Below the pieces are notes generated by a model. It saw only the letters and a program-made list of their open reading frames with translations. It was not told the origin of the DNA and searched no databases. From Eubacteriaceae bacterium (GTDB lineage: Bacteria; Bacillota; Clostridia; Lachnospirales; Lachnospiraceae), in the NCBI GenBank assembly GCA_902362875.1, contig CABIYF010000014.1, positions 22,212 to 86,211 on the forward strand: DNA of 64,000 nt. Direction: 5' to 3'. Shown piece after piece: positions 35,953-44,382 of the stretch. A program made the translations under genes and the position numbers. Within the stretch, counting starts at the first letter, position 1; each line of letters begins with the position of its first letter.

Positions 35953-37473
35953 ATGGGACAAAAAAAAGTTAATGAGTTAAAAGTTGGATCAATTATTACA
36001 TACATAAATTTGATCATCAGTACAATTATACCATTATTGTATACACCAATTATGCTTAGGATTCTAGGGCAGGAAGAATATGGATTATACAGCTTATCAA
36101 ATTCAGTGATCAGTTATTTGACATTATTAAACTTTGGTTTTGGTACTGCGATCATACGATTTATATCAAAATTCAGAGTAGAAGGAGATCATGAAAAAAT
36201 AGAAGGGGTTACAGGATTGATTCTTTTTATTTATGCGATCATAGCAGTGGTTGTCTGCATTATCGGATTTTTACTGACAAAAGGAACCGGTTTATTTTTT
36301 GGAACAGGATTAAATGGAAGTGAAATACAGCGATTAAAGATATTAATGATCATTATGACAGTCAGTACAGCAATTTCATTCCCGGTAAGTGTATTATCGT
36401 CTGTATCAATTGCTTATGAAAAATATATTTTCCGTAAAATGGTTGATATGGTAGCTACAATTGCGGCACCAATCTTAAATCTGTTTGTATTATTTATGGG
36501 ATATGCATCTATTGGATTGGCAATGATCGGATTGATCACACAGGTTCTTTATGGAATCATCTTCACACTGTATTGTAAGCAGAAATTAAATATTGTGCCA
36601 AGATTTAAAAATATGCCATTTTATATGGCTAAAGAAATTTTGGGATTTTCCGTATATGTTTTTGCAAGTTCGATTATCGATATGCTGTATTGGGCAACAG
36701 ATAAAGTATTGATCGGAGCAGTTTTAGGAACTGTTGCGGTAGCAGTTTATAATATCGGTGGAACGTTTACTGCAATGCTGCAAAATATGTCATCAGCAAT
36801 CAGTGGAGTTTTCGGAACCAGGGTCAATATGATGGTTTTTGGAAATCAGCCAATGGAGAAGTTGTCAGAATTATTAATCAGAATTGGACGATTGCAATAT
36901 TATATTGTTTCATTAATTTTGTCAGGTTACATTGTATTTGGACAGATATTCATTGATGTATGGGCTGGAAAAAGTTATTCTCAGGCATACGTTATTGGTT
37001 TACTGACGATGGTTCCATTAGCTGTTCCATTAATTCAAAGTATTGCTTTTTCAGTAATTTCAGCACAGAATAAATTGAAATTCAGAACAATTGTATATGC
37101 AGTTATTGCGGTATTAAATGTCATAGGAACAATTCTAGTTATGCCAAAATTCGGAATCATTGGAGCAGCAACGTGTACAGCAGTGGCTTTCGTTGTAGGA
37201 AATGGAATTTTGATGAACTGGTATTATTGGAAAGTTATTAAACTTGATATCGTAAGTTTTTGGAAAAACATTTTAAGAATCAGTATTGTTCCAGTTATTA
37301 TGATTGTTGCAGGAACAGCAGCACTTCGAGTAATTGCGATAAAGAATCTTTGGATGGTATTGATCTTAGGAATCATCTATGTAGCATTATTTGGAATCGC
37401 TTCATGGATCTTAGAGATGAATGTCTATGAGAAATCTTTGGTAACTGGTATGTTTCATAAGATTAAGAGATAA
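35953..37473 (+). CDS. Wzx-type lipid-linked oligosaccharide flippase
   Basis: 506-residue MATE/MOP-superfamily membrane protein with about 12-14 helices; typical start (GSIITYINLIISTIIPLLYTP) and the loop RILGQEEYGLYSLSNSVISYLTL. It would carry the finished undecaprenyl-PP repeat unit to the outer face for polymerisation by the EpsG-like protein. Very AT-rich and spaced 9 bases from the GT2 gene before it. The C-terminus lacks any extra domain. Confidence 0.86.
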   Translation: MGQKKVNELKVGSIITYINLIISTIIPLLYTPIMLRILGQEEYGLYSLSNSVISYLTLLNFGFGTAIIRFISKFRVEGDHEKIEGVTGLILFIYAIIAVVVCIIGFLLTKGTGLFFGTGLNGSEIQRLKILMIIMTVSTAISFPVSVLSSVSIAYEKYIFRKMVDMVATIAAPILNLFVLFMGYASIGLAMIGLITQVLYGIIFTLYCKQKLNIVPRFKNMPFYMAKEILGFSVYVFASSIIDMLYWATDKVLIGAVLGTVAVAVYNIGGTFTAMLQNMSSAISGVFGTRVNMMVFGNQPMEKLSELLIRIGRLQYYIVSLILSGYIVFGQIFIDVWAGKSYSQAYVIGLLTMVPLAVPLIQSIAFSVISAQNKLKFRTIVYAVIAVLNVIGTILVMPKFGIIGAATCTAVAFVVGNGILMNWYYWKVIKLDIVSFWKNILRISIVPVIMIVAGTAALRVIAIKNLWMVLILGIIYVALFGIASWILEMNVYEKSLVTGMFHKIKR

Positions 37474-37496
37474 TAAAAAGGTATAGGGATGGATCA

Positions 37497-38579
37497 ATGA
37501 GTAAATATTTTATTTCAGTTATTATGCCAATATATAATGCAGAGAAATATGTAAAGAAATCAATTGAAAGTTTGGTAAATCAGACGACAAATGAGATAGA
37601 GATTATATTAGTAGATGATGGATCAACTGACGAAAGTGCAAGCATTTGCGACCAGTATGATGGACTAAAGAATGTTAAAATCATTCATAAAGAAAATGGA
37701 GGAACATGTACAGCACGAAATCAAGGACTAGAGCATGCTGATGGGAAATATGTATCTTTTATAGATGCGGATGATTTTATGGATCAGATGGCATATGAGA
37801 AAATCATAGCTTGTTTAAAGAAAACAAATGCTGATATCTTAGATTTTGGGTGGAGATATATTTCCGAAACAGGAGAAAAAACAGAAAATCTAAATGGTAA
37901 TGAGAAGAATATTCTATTTGATCAAGAATATATAAAAAATATAATATTACCACCACTTCTTAATTTAAAAAAGGATGAGGAACATTTTATTTTTGATTTT
38001 TCTTGTATGAAAATATTTAAGAAAGAAATTATTGATAAATATAATATTAGATTTGATGAACAAAGAAGAGTCTGGGAAGATCGAATTTTCATAGTAGAAT
38101 TTTTGAAATATTGTCAAAACTATTATTGCATGGATGAATGTTTTTATAATTATGTTAGTGTACCAAATTCTTTAAGTAGAAGATACAGTGCACAGTTTTT
38201 AGAATTAATTCTTGCAAACTACAATTTATATATTGATTTATTTGGTGATGATTATGACTTTTCCGTACAGTATGTAACAGATTATTGGTGTAATTCCATT
38301 GAGAATATGATCATGAATCAGTTAAGAGTAAAGGATGAGCATCCAGAAGTGATTGAAAATATCAGTAAGATCTTGAGAGAACCACAGGTAAAGACATGGT
38401 ATAAGAATCGCACGCAAAAAGACCAGATGGATAAAGAAATCAGTGAATATCTGGAAGCAAGTGAATATGATCAGGTAATAAAAACTTATGAAAAGAAGTT
38501 GTTAATGGTTCAAAAGCAAGAAAAGAAAGCAGCAAGAAAACAACTGCTAAGAAGAGTTGTTAGAAAGTTAATTAAGTAA
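37497..38579 (+). CDS. GT2 glycosyltransferase 7, last gene of the locus
   Basis: 360-residue GT-A enzyme: SVIMPIYNAEKYVKKSIESLV, LVDDGSTDESASICDQYD, IIHKENGGTCTARNQG and the metal motif FIDADDFM (DAD in place of DSD). The C-terminal 60 residues are a long basic, probably coiled segment (KTYEKKLLMVQKQEKKAARK). It ends the co-directional run; the next gene is on the opposite strand and convergent. Confidence 0.84.
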   Translation: MSKYFISVIMPIYNAEKYVKKSIESLVNQTTNEIEIILVDDGSTDESASICDQYDGLKNVKIIHKENGGTCTARNQGLEHADGKYVSFIDADDFMDQMAYEKIIACLKKTNADILDFGWRYISETGEKTENLNGNEKNILFDQEYIKNIILPPLLNLKKDEEHFIFDFSCMKIFKKEIIDKYNIRFDEQRRVWEDRIFIVEFLKYCQNYYCMDECFYNYVSVPNSLSRRYSAQFLELILANYNLYIDLFGDDYDFSVQYVTDYWCNSIENMIMNQLRVKDEHPEVIENISKILREPQVKTWYKNRTQKDQMDKEISEYLEASEYDQVIKTYEKKLLMVQKQEKKAARKQLLRRVVRKLIK

Positions 38580-38590
38580 GAAACATAAAG

Positions 38591-38638
38591 TGTTATTTGG
38601 TATAAACATATTTTTTAATAAGTTTATACCAGATAACA
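38591..38638. terminator. Inverted repeat between convergent genes
   Basis: TGTTATTTGGTATAAAC pairs with GTTTATACCAGATAACA, 17 bp with one imperfect pair and a T-rich loop. It begins 12 bases after the last glycosyltransferase and overlaps the last codons of the SGNH hydrolase. It probably stops transcription from both sides, although no long T run follows on either strand. Confidence 0.55.
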
Positions 38639-39243
38639 TAAGATGATGAAGTTAAGTGTAAACCATCCTGAGTGTACTTTTTCGGCAAAGAGCCATTTTG
38701 TTCATATGCAGAATATAAATCTATAAAAGTAAGTTTTTGGCTTTGAGATAATGATTTCAAATAGTGGTTAAAATTACGGATCTTGTCGTTATCACAATAT
38801 GGATTCTTGACATCAGCTACAGGCAGTACAGAGCATATAAAAATCTTAGTATCAGGGAGTTCTTTTACACATTCTGTAATTAATTTTTTATATTGATACT
38901 TACAAGTTTTTAAATTCCTGCATGCAAGAGAATTTACTCCACAAGCAATAAAAACTTTGGAAGGATGAAGAGAAGAAACAGTACTGATTCTTGAGCGAAC
39001 ATTAACAATTCTGTCACCATAGGAGCCAAGATTACAAATAGAGACATCAGGGAAAGCCTCTTGAAATTGTCCATTAGCGACTAAGGAATCACCGATAAAT
39101 ACAATATTTGATGTTACGTTTAATTGTTTTAAGCAATTTTCCCAGGATAAAGAAGCATCGGATTTGACAGGAGATTCTGTCCCTAGTCCTAGTTTATAAA
39201 AAAGTGTATTTGCATAACCAGATGAAATTGATACAAAGATCAA
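38593..39243 (-). CDS. SGNH/GDSL hydrolase (exported or membrane-anchored)
   Basis: Esterase/deacetylase fold: block I NIVFIGDSLVANGQ (catalytic Ser), block II Gly in NLGSYGD, block III Asn in ACGVNSLA, block V DGLHLTSSSY (Asp-His). A likely role is removing O-acetyl groups from the glycan made by the neighbouring locus. The first standard start codon is the TTG at 39243, but the frame stays open for 24 more codons to 39315, encoding a basic N-terminus and a hydrophobic anchor (SISLILLILLIFVSIS). A promoter and a GGAGGGG site lie just before that extension, so the true protein is probably longer and begins with a rare start codon. Confidence 0.75.
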   Translation of the reverse strand: MIFVSISSGYANTLFYKLGLGTESPVKSDASLSWENCLKQLNVTSNIVFIGDSLVANGQFQEAFPDVSICNLGSYGDRIVNVRSRISTVSSLHPSKVFIACGVNSLACRNLKTCKYQYKKLITECVKELPDTKIFICSVLPVADVKNPYCDNDKIRNFNHYLKSLSQSQKLTFIDLYSAYEQNGSLPKKYTQDGLHLTSSSYVIWYKLIKKYVYTK

Positions 39244-39316
39244 TAATATAAGCAGAATTAATGAAATTGATTGATATAAATGTTTGGATATGATAGATTT
39301 TTGGCTCGTAGAAATA

Positions 39317-39365
39317 CCCCTCCATTTAATAAAAATATAATAGCATATATAAATGAGAGAGGCAA
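39317..39365 (-). promoter_or_regulatory. Promoter and ribosome binding site of the SGNH hydrolase gene
   Basis: Read on the minus strand: TTGCCT (39365-39360), 17-base spacer, TATTAT (39342-39337), then GGAGGGG (39323-39317). Transcription should start near 39330, only a few bases before the ribosome binding site. That places translation initiation at about 39315-39307, where the in-frame codons are ATT, TCT and ACG. Confidence 0.6.
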
Positions 39366-39410
39366 GGAAAAGTATAGAAAAAATGCAATTTTGAAGGGTT
39401 GAGAAATAAT

Positions 39411-39471
39411 AAACTAATAAATTGAAATAAAAAACTAATATATTGAATTAACAAGAAAGATTTGCTAAAAT
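39411..39471 (+). promoter_or_regulatory. Promoter with overlapping direct repeats, DUF3990 module
   Basis: TTGAAT (39443-39448), 17-base spacer, TAAAAT (39466-39471) preceded by TG make a good extended promoter. AAACTAATAAATTGAA (39411-39426) and AAACTAATATATTGAA (39432-39447) are direct repeats with one mismatch, 21 bp (two helical turns) apart; the second covers the -35 box. This is the layout of a repressor operator. The rest of the 300-base gap is AT-rich and shows nothing else besides the divergent SGNH promoter. Confidence 0.55.
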
Positions 39472-39541
39472 AAAAACTATGAGTTGCTTCACATTGATGT
39501 AAATGGAGACCGAATGAAAGTATGAAAAGAGGTGCGGAATA

Positions 39542-40213
39542 ATGATTCTCTATCATGGTTCAAAAGATATCATAGAAAGACCAATTTATGGACAAGGAAA
39601 AAAATATAATGATTATGGATTAGGATTTTATTGTACAGATAATATAGAATTAGCCAAAGAATGGGGAACTAGCTTTGAAAGAAGTGGATATGCAAATCGA
39701 TATCAGATAGATTGTACAGGATTAACAATTCTTGATTTAAATGATGATAAATACTGTATTTTACACTGGTTGGCAATTCTTTTATCTAATCGGGAATTTG
39801 ATACGCCGGCAGGATTAGCGTTAGAAGCAAAAGAATTTTTAAAGAAGAATTTTATGTTAGATTATAAAAAATATGACATTATAAAAGGATATCGTGCAGA
39901 TGATAGTTATTTCTCATTTGCACAAGATTTTATTAATGGTACGATTTCATATCGTCAGTTAAATAATGCGATGCATTTAGGAAAATTAGGAATACAATAT
40001 GTATTAAAAAGTAAAGAAGCGTTTAATAGAATTGTTTTTGATGGTTATGAAGAAGCAGATTATAAAGAATGGTATGCGAAAAAAATGAAGAGAGATAAAT
40101 CTGCTAGAAGAGAGTATTTTGATGTAGAGAGAAATAGAAGACAGAGGGGCGATATTTACATTACGCAAATCTTAGATGAGGAGATGAGTCCAGATGACAA
40201 ACGCTTACGATAA
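39542..40213 (+). CDS. DUF3990 domain protein, likely ADP-ribosyltransferase-fold toxin
   Basis: 223 residues. The N-terminus MILYHGSKDIIERPIYGQGK, then YNDYGLGFYCTDNIELAKEWG, is the DUF3990 pattern, which belongs to the ADP-ribosyltransferase-like fold (YHGS for the NAD-binding His, FYCTD for the Tyr-containing strand). Such proteins usually lie beside a small partner gene and are thought to be toxin components. The C-terminus is rich in Lys/Arg and overlaps the next gene by 20 bases, so the pair is translationally coupled. AAGAGGTG precedes the ATG. The role is inferred from the fold and from the gene pairing. Confidence 0.75.
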   Translation: MILYHGSKDIIERPIYGQGKKYNDYGLGFYCTDNIELAKEWGTSFERSGYANRYQIDCTGLTILDLNDDKYCILHWLAILLSNREFDTPAGLALEAKEFLKKNFMLDYKKYDIIKGYRADDSYFSFAQDFINGTISYRQLNNAMHLGKLGIQYVLKSKEAFNRIVFDGYEEADYKEWYAKKMKRDKSARREYFDVERNRRQRGDIYITQILDEEMSPDDKRLR

Positions 40214-40631
40214 AATCTATTTGGAAAAGGCACAGACAGTTTTGGGAAGAATGACGGACTATGCTGTATATGATCTTGAATATGCAATTGATGAGATATT
40301 TGACTTATTTATTAAAACTGGATACGCCAAAAGATTTGAAAATGGGGATTATCAAGTATTGGTTGGAATGTCAGGAGTAGAACTTGCAAGACACGTTGTA
40401 GAAGAGGCGACTGGTCAGACAGAATTTTGTAAACCGAAATATACAATGAATCGAAGCGAAGAATATTGGATGGGATGGGCATTGGCGTATTATCAATGGA
40501 AAAGCAATTTCTCATTTGAATATATTTTAGATAAAATTTGTGCAAGTGATATTTTGAAATTGTATATGCCATATCATGAAATGGATATAAGGGAATTTTG
40601 CGACAAAATGTCAGAAATAATAAAAAATTAG
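40194..40631 (+). CDS. Partner protein of DUF3990 gene, possible antitoxin
   Basis: 145 residues, acidic and mostly helical, rich in aromatic residues (MTDYAVYDLEYAIDEIFDLF, YWMGWALAYYQWKSNFSFEYIL). No family function is known to me. The overlap with the DUF3990 gene and the common promoter support a two-gene module; the helix-turn rich N-terminal half with its buried pocket is in keeping with a protein-binding antitoxin. No DNA-binding motif stands out, leaving open what binds the promoter repeats. Confidence 0.65.
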   Translation: MTNAYDKIYLEKAQTVLGRMTDYAVYDLEYAIDEIFDLFIKTGYAKRFENGDYQVLVGMSGVELARHVVEEATGQTEFCKPKYTMNRSEEYWMGWALAYYQWKSNFSFEYILDKICASDILKLYMPYHEMDIREFCDKMSEIIKN

Positions 40632-40675
40632 TTAAGTTCCAATAGCTCATAAAAAGAAAGAGGTGAATGTACACA

Positions 40676-42075
40676 ATGGATAAAGAAAAATTAAAAACAA
40701 CATTACAAATCGGTGAAACAATAGCCGTAGAATTCAAAAGATGCAGCAATCGAATTGAAAATGATGTATATCAAAGTGTATGTTCTTTTCTAAATCGCTT
40801 TGGTGGGGATATCTATCTTGGTGTTGAAGATAATGGAACTGTCTGTGGTGTCCCAGAAAAGGCAGCAGGTGACATGATAAAAAATTTTATAAAGGTTATC
40901 AGCAATCCTAATATGTTTACACCAACAATATATTTAGTACCAGAAATTATAAATTATGAGGGAAAAACAATCATCCATATTCACATACCAGTCAGTGCGG
41001 AAGTACACAGCTTTAAGAAAGAAGTCTATGACAGAGTAGATGATGCGGATGTAAAAGTTACAGCAACTGCACAACTTGCAATGATGTATATTAGGAAACA
41101 GAATATATTTACAGAGAAACGTATTTATCCATATATTTCATTGGAAGACTTAAGATTAGATTTATTGCCACGGATCAGAAAAATGGCAACAAATAATATT
41201 GAAGGTGTGCATAGCTGGGAAAGCATGAATGATGAGGAATTATTAAGAAGTGCGGGATTATATGGAAAGGATCGAGCAACAGGAGAAAGTGGATATAATC
41301 TGGCAGCGGTTATGTTATTAGGGAAAGATGATCTGATTATGGATATTTGTCAGATAAATTTTTCATAGAGGGAGTAGAGCGAAAGAATCTGAGAAATATT
41401 ATAACGAGAGAAATGATTGCGAATACATTGATTCATAGAGAATTTACAAGTGCATATACAGCTAAATTTGTAATAGAAAAAGATAAAATGTATACAGAAA
41501 ATGCAAATCGATCATCAGGAGATGGGGTTATTACGCCTGATAATATGGAACCAAATCCGAAGAACCCTATTATTGCATCATTTTTCAGGAATATAGGATG
41601 GTCTGATCGTTTAGGTTCTGGAGTAAGAAATACATTTAAATATTCTAAATATTATTCAGGAGAAGAACCAGAATTTATTGAAGGGGACGTATTTCGAATT
41701 ATTGTGCCATTAAATGAAGAATATTCGTACGATAATACAAAGGATGGCAGTATTGATGAGCTTAAGAGAGAAGTTGAAGAAAGATTAGAGAAAGAACAAA
41801 GAAGATTCGGGGGAAGTTCGGAGAAAGTTCGGAGAAAGTTCGGAGAAGATTCGGAGAAAAATCAGATTGAAATTAAAAAGATGATATTAACCGATATTCA
41901 AAAGCAAATTCTCGATATTTTATCTGAAAATAATCAATGTTCAGCTAAAATAATGGCAGAGCAAATAGGAGTTTCGAGTCGTAGTATAGAGAATAATATT
42001 AAAAAATTGAAAGAATATGGAATACTAGAAAGATATGGATCACCGAAGAATGGATATTGGGAAATAAAGATATAG
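40676..42075 (+). pseudogene. AlbA_2 / RecG-like helix-turn-helix regulator, broken by internal deletion
   Basis: The first part (to 41368) has the AlbA_2 (Schlafen-type) domain: ETIAVEFKRCSNRIENDVYQ, GGDIYLGVEDNG, DRVDDADVKV, ending GKDDLIMD. The second part (frame shifted, from about 41338) resumes with YLSDKFFIEGVERKNLRNIITREMIANTLIHREF and the HATPase_c_4-like domain (NPIIASFFRNIGWSDRLGSG), then a C-terminal winged helix (AKIMAEQIGVSSRSIENNIKKL). Family members normally carry about 40 more residues between the two, so a deletion with frame change near 41340-41347 broke the gene. The ATG at 40676 gives the usual N-terminus; one at 40667 is too close to AGAGGTGA. Confidence 0.8.
41804..41858 (+). 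repeat. 11-bp tandem repeat, five copies
   Basis: Five consecutive 11-base units, consensus AGTTCGGAGAA: three exact in the middle, GATTCGGGGGA at the start and GATTCGGAGAA at the end. It lies in the linker before the winged-helix domain of the AlbA_2 gene. Since 11 is not a multiple of 3, gain or loss of a unit shifts the frame. Confidence 0.9.
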
Positions 42076-42108
42076 ATAAAAAGAAACAAATGAAAAAAGG
42101 GGAACATT

Positions 42109-42660
42109 ATGAGAAACAAGAAAAATACATTGTACATTATTTTGGCAGTGATAGTAGTGATTGTAGGAATAGTGATACTTTCAAAGGATAATTCAAAAGA
42201 TGATAAGAAGGATGAAACAACTAAAACCGAACAAACGACAACAACAGCCAGTCAAACGACAGAAGTAAAGAAAGCAACAGAGCAGCCAACAGCAACAGAG
42301 CAGGAAAATACAAGAACTACGGCAGAAGCAACAGATCAACAAAAGCAAATTTCGTCAAGCACACGGCAGGCTGTTACAACAACAGAAAAACAGAAACCGC
42401 GAGCATTTTATGGTATTTGGTGTGATGCTTATAAGAAGCGTACAACAGCACAAAAGCAAGCAGTAGAATATTCAAAATATGGCATTGATGCACAGGTGTT
42501 TGAAACAACTCAGTGGAGCAATTTAAATTCTGAAAAATGGTATGTGATTTCAGCGGGTGTTTATGAAACAAAGGAATCAGCAAATGAGAATTTGAGCAAA
42601 GTGAAAGAGAAATATCCAGATGCTTATGTAAAATATTCTGGAGATTGGCTTGGTGAGTAA
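42109..42660 (+). CDS. Membrane-anchored SPOR-like protein
   Basis: 183 residues: short basic N-terminus, one membrane helix (about 8-25, TLYIILAVIVVIVGIVIL), a Thr/Lys/Gln-rich external linker (about 30-100), and a C-terminal domain (about 102-183) with YGIWCDAYKKRTTAQKQAVEYSKYGIDAQVF and WYVISAGVYETKESANENLSKVKEKYPDAYVKYSGDW, which fits the SPOR fold that binds denuded peptidoglycan. Its stop codon is followed at once by the ATG of the ABC ATPase gene, so it belongs to the exporter operon. Confidence 0.72.
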   Translation: MRNKKNTLYIILAVIVVIVGIVILSKDNSKDDKKDETTKTEQTTTTASQTTEVKKATEQPTATEQENTRTTAEATDQQKQISSSTRQAVTTTEKQKPRAFYGIWCDAYKKRTTAQKQAVEYSKYGIDAQVFETTQWSNLNSEKWYVISAGVYETKESANENLSKVKEKYPDAYVKYSGDWLGE

Positions 42661-43440
42661 ATGAGAGTTAATATTGAAGAAAAATCTTATGACGGAAAAC
42701 GAAAAATATTAAAGAATATCAAACTTGATATTCCAAAACATCAGACAACATTAATCATTGGAACTTCTGGTGCGGGTAAAAGTACATTGATAAAATGCCT
42801 GATTCATCAGACAAAGTTTAAAGGAACAATCATTGATGAAGAATATGATCATAAAGTAATGCTGGAAAAGATAGCATACATACCACAACATCCTGCATTA
42901 AATAAAAATGAGACAGTAGAAGAATCTATTTACTGGACCGCTAGGTTAAATTTTTTAAGGCAGTCAAAAGCAAATTTATTAAAAAAGACAGAAAAATGCA
43001 TCAATGATGTTGGATTAAATTATGTGTGTAAACAACCAGTTAAAGCATTGTCTGGCGGGCAGATGCAGCGTGTAGCAATTGCCAAAGAATTGATTCGTGA
43101 TAAAGAAATATTGATTGCGGATGAAATTGATACAGGATTAGATTGCGGTGTTGCAAGATCGTTATGTAATATGTTAAATCAGATTGCACATAAGGAAAAA
43201 AAGACGGTTATTGTAATTTCTCATAATCTTACGAATATTGAATTATATGATAATGTTGTTGTTTTGGTAAAGGATAGTAATAAAACTGGAAGGATAGCAT
43301 ATCATGGATCACCATATCAGATGAAAACATTCTTTCAAGTAGGTGATTATGTTGATATTTTAATGAAATTAAACAGTGAAGATGAGGGTGGAGAAAATCT
43401 AGCTGATTTTTATATTGATCAGTATGAGAGGAGCATATAA
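42661..43440 (+). CDS. ABC transporter ATP-binding protein
   Basis: 259-residue ATPase with Walker A GTSGAGKST, Q-loop IPQHPALN, signature LSGGQMQRVAIAKEL, Walker B ILIADEIDTGLD (note Ile after the Glu, compared with the usual DEPT) and the switch His in VISHN. It starts directly after the SPOR-like gene and lies 2 bases before the permease gene. Together with the permease it forms an ABC-2 half-type exporter; the substrate is unknown. Confidence 0.9.
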   Translation: MRVNIEEKSYDGKRKILKNIKLDIPKHQTTLIIGTSGAGKSTLIKCLIHQTKFKGTIIDEEYDHKVMLEKIAYIPQHPALNKNETVEESIYWTARLNFLRQSKANLLKKTEKCINDVGLNYVCKQPVKALSGGQMQRVAIAKELIRDKEILIADEIDTGLDCGVARSLCNMLNQIAHKEKKTVIVISHNLTNIELYDNVVVLVKDSNKTGRIAYHGSPYQMKTFFQVGDYVDILMKLNSEDEGGENLADFYIDQYERSI

Positions 43441-43442
43441 TC

Positions 43443-44240
43443 ATGAAAGGTCTTGTTTATTATTTGGAACGGTGGTGTTCTACGAATATTCCATACATTA
43501 TAAAGAATGTGATCACGAGTGCCATTATTTTTGGCTTTGCATGTAATGCAGTAAAAGATGGTGCTTTTGAAGTATACGGCAGTACCAAGAGTTGTCTGTT
43601 TACATTGCTTATGTGTACGATATGGTCAGGAATTTTTAATTCGATTGCTCTTTTCTATTCAGAATCGGAGTATGTACTGGATGATTTGGATAAATTGATT
43701 TCTGTACGGGATTATGTTATTGCAAATTTTATTATTCAGATTGTGTTATGTATTATTCAAGGGATTGTAAGTACAACAATTTTTGTATTATTCTTTGATT
43801 TTAATTTTAAAGGGGTGTTTTTTTATAATCCAAATTTTGACTTTTTGATCACATTTATTTTGGTTGCAATCAGTGCGGATATGCTTGGATTTGCAACGGG
43901 AATGTTAGTAAAGAATATTACATCGGCTATGGCATTAATTCCAATTTTGTTAATTGCACAGTTCTTATTTAGTGGTTGTTTATTTGAATTGAAAGGATTT
44001 ATGAAGCCATTTGCTAAATATACAACAGCACAGTGGGGGTATTCTGCACTGGGAAGTATTTCAAGGTTAAATGACCTGATGTTGAAAGTTAGTCCAGAAC
44101 TTAAAATAGATTCGATGTTTGAAGCAACTAAAAATAATCTGATAAATGATTGGAAATATTTAATTTTGTTAACTATCATTTGTTTGTTCGTCTCTGGAAT
44201 TTTATTGTATAAGAAAGTAAACTATAACGAAAATAAATAA
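43443..44240 (+). CDS. ABC-2 type transporter permease
   Basis: 265-residue membrane protein with six helices, N-terminal amphipathic helix (YLERWCSTNIPYIIKN), TM segments including TLLMCTIWSGIFNSIALFY, IVLCIIQGIVSTTIFVLFFDF and AMALIPILLIAQFLFSGCLFEL. The ABCG/White-like fold (TM5 followed by an outer loop with a Cys) is suggested by ISADMLGFATGMLVKN and by the short C-terminal end. It is the last gene of the SPOR-ABC operon. Confidence 0.8.
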   Translation: MKGLVYYLERWCSTNIPYIIKNVITSAIIFGFACNAVKDGAFEVYGSTKSCLFTLLMCTIWSGIFNSIALFYSESEYVLDDLDKLISVRDYVIANFIIQIVLCIIQGIVSTTIFVLFFDFNFKGVFFYNPNFDFLITFILVAISADMLGFATGMLVKNITSAMALIPILLIAQFLFSGCLFELKGFMKPFAKYTTAQWGYSALGSISRLNDLMLKVSPELKIDSMFEATKNNLINDWKYLILLTIICLFVSGILLYKKVNYNENK

Positions 44241-44348
44241 AAAAGCCCACCAGCCGGAGCGTGTTTCTAAGAATAATCTTTAAGTGAGCTTAGACACCTC
44301 CGATGCAGAATCAAAAGATTCCACACTCTGTCAGGAACTGATGCGACT
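44238..44348 (-). ncRNA. Candidate small RNA on the minus strand, about 110 nt
   Basis: A full promoter (44382-44355) and a T-run terminus (44244-44233) bracket a GC-richer stretch that has no reading frame. Predicted hairpins in the transcript: TCAG/CTGA with TTC loop, GAATC/GATTC with TTTT loop, and a longer stem pairing CGGAG..TGTCTAAG with CTTAG..ACA..CTCCG. The end GCTCCGGCTGGTGGGC followed by six T serves as terminator. It converges on the permease gene and could also end that transcript. I do not recognise the RNA family. Confidence 0.55.
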
Positions 44349-44354
44349 AGTGAT

Positions 44355-44382
44355 ATTATAGCACAGATAAAATAATATTCAA
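44355..44382 (-). promoter_or_regulatory. Promoter of the minus-strand small RNA
   Basis: Minus strand TTGAAT (44382-44377), 16-base spacer, TATAAT (44360-44355). This is one of the best consensus promoters in the window. Confidence 0.75.

Noticed and set aside
39326..39556. Minus-strand 76-residue reading frame
   Set aside because: It lies over two opposing promoters and AT-rich repeats, is low-complexity and has no ribosome binding site.
41338..41368. Programmed ribosomal frameshift in the AlbA_2 gene
   Set aside because: No slippery heptamer is seen, and about 40 family residues are missing at the join, which a frameshift would not restore.
41804..41858. CRISPR-like array
   Set aside because: Units are 11 bp, contiguous and coding, with no spacers.
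44238..44348. SRP (4.5S) RNA or tmRNA
   Set aside because: The conserved GGAAGCAGC-type SRP loop and any tRNA-like ends are absent.
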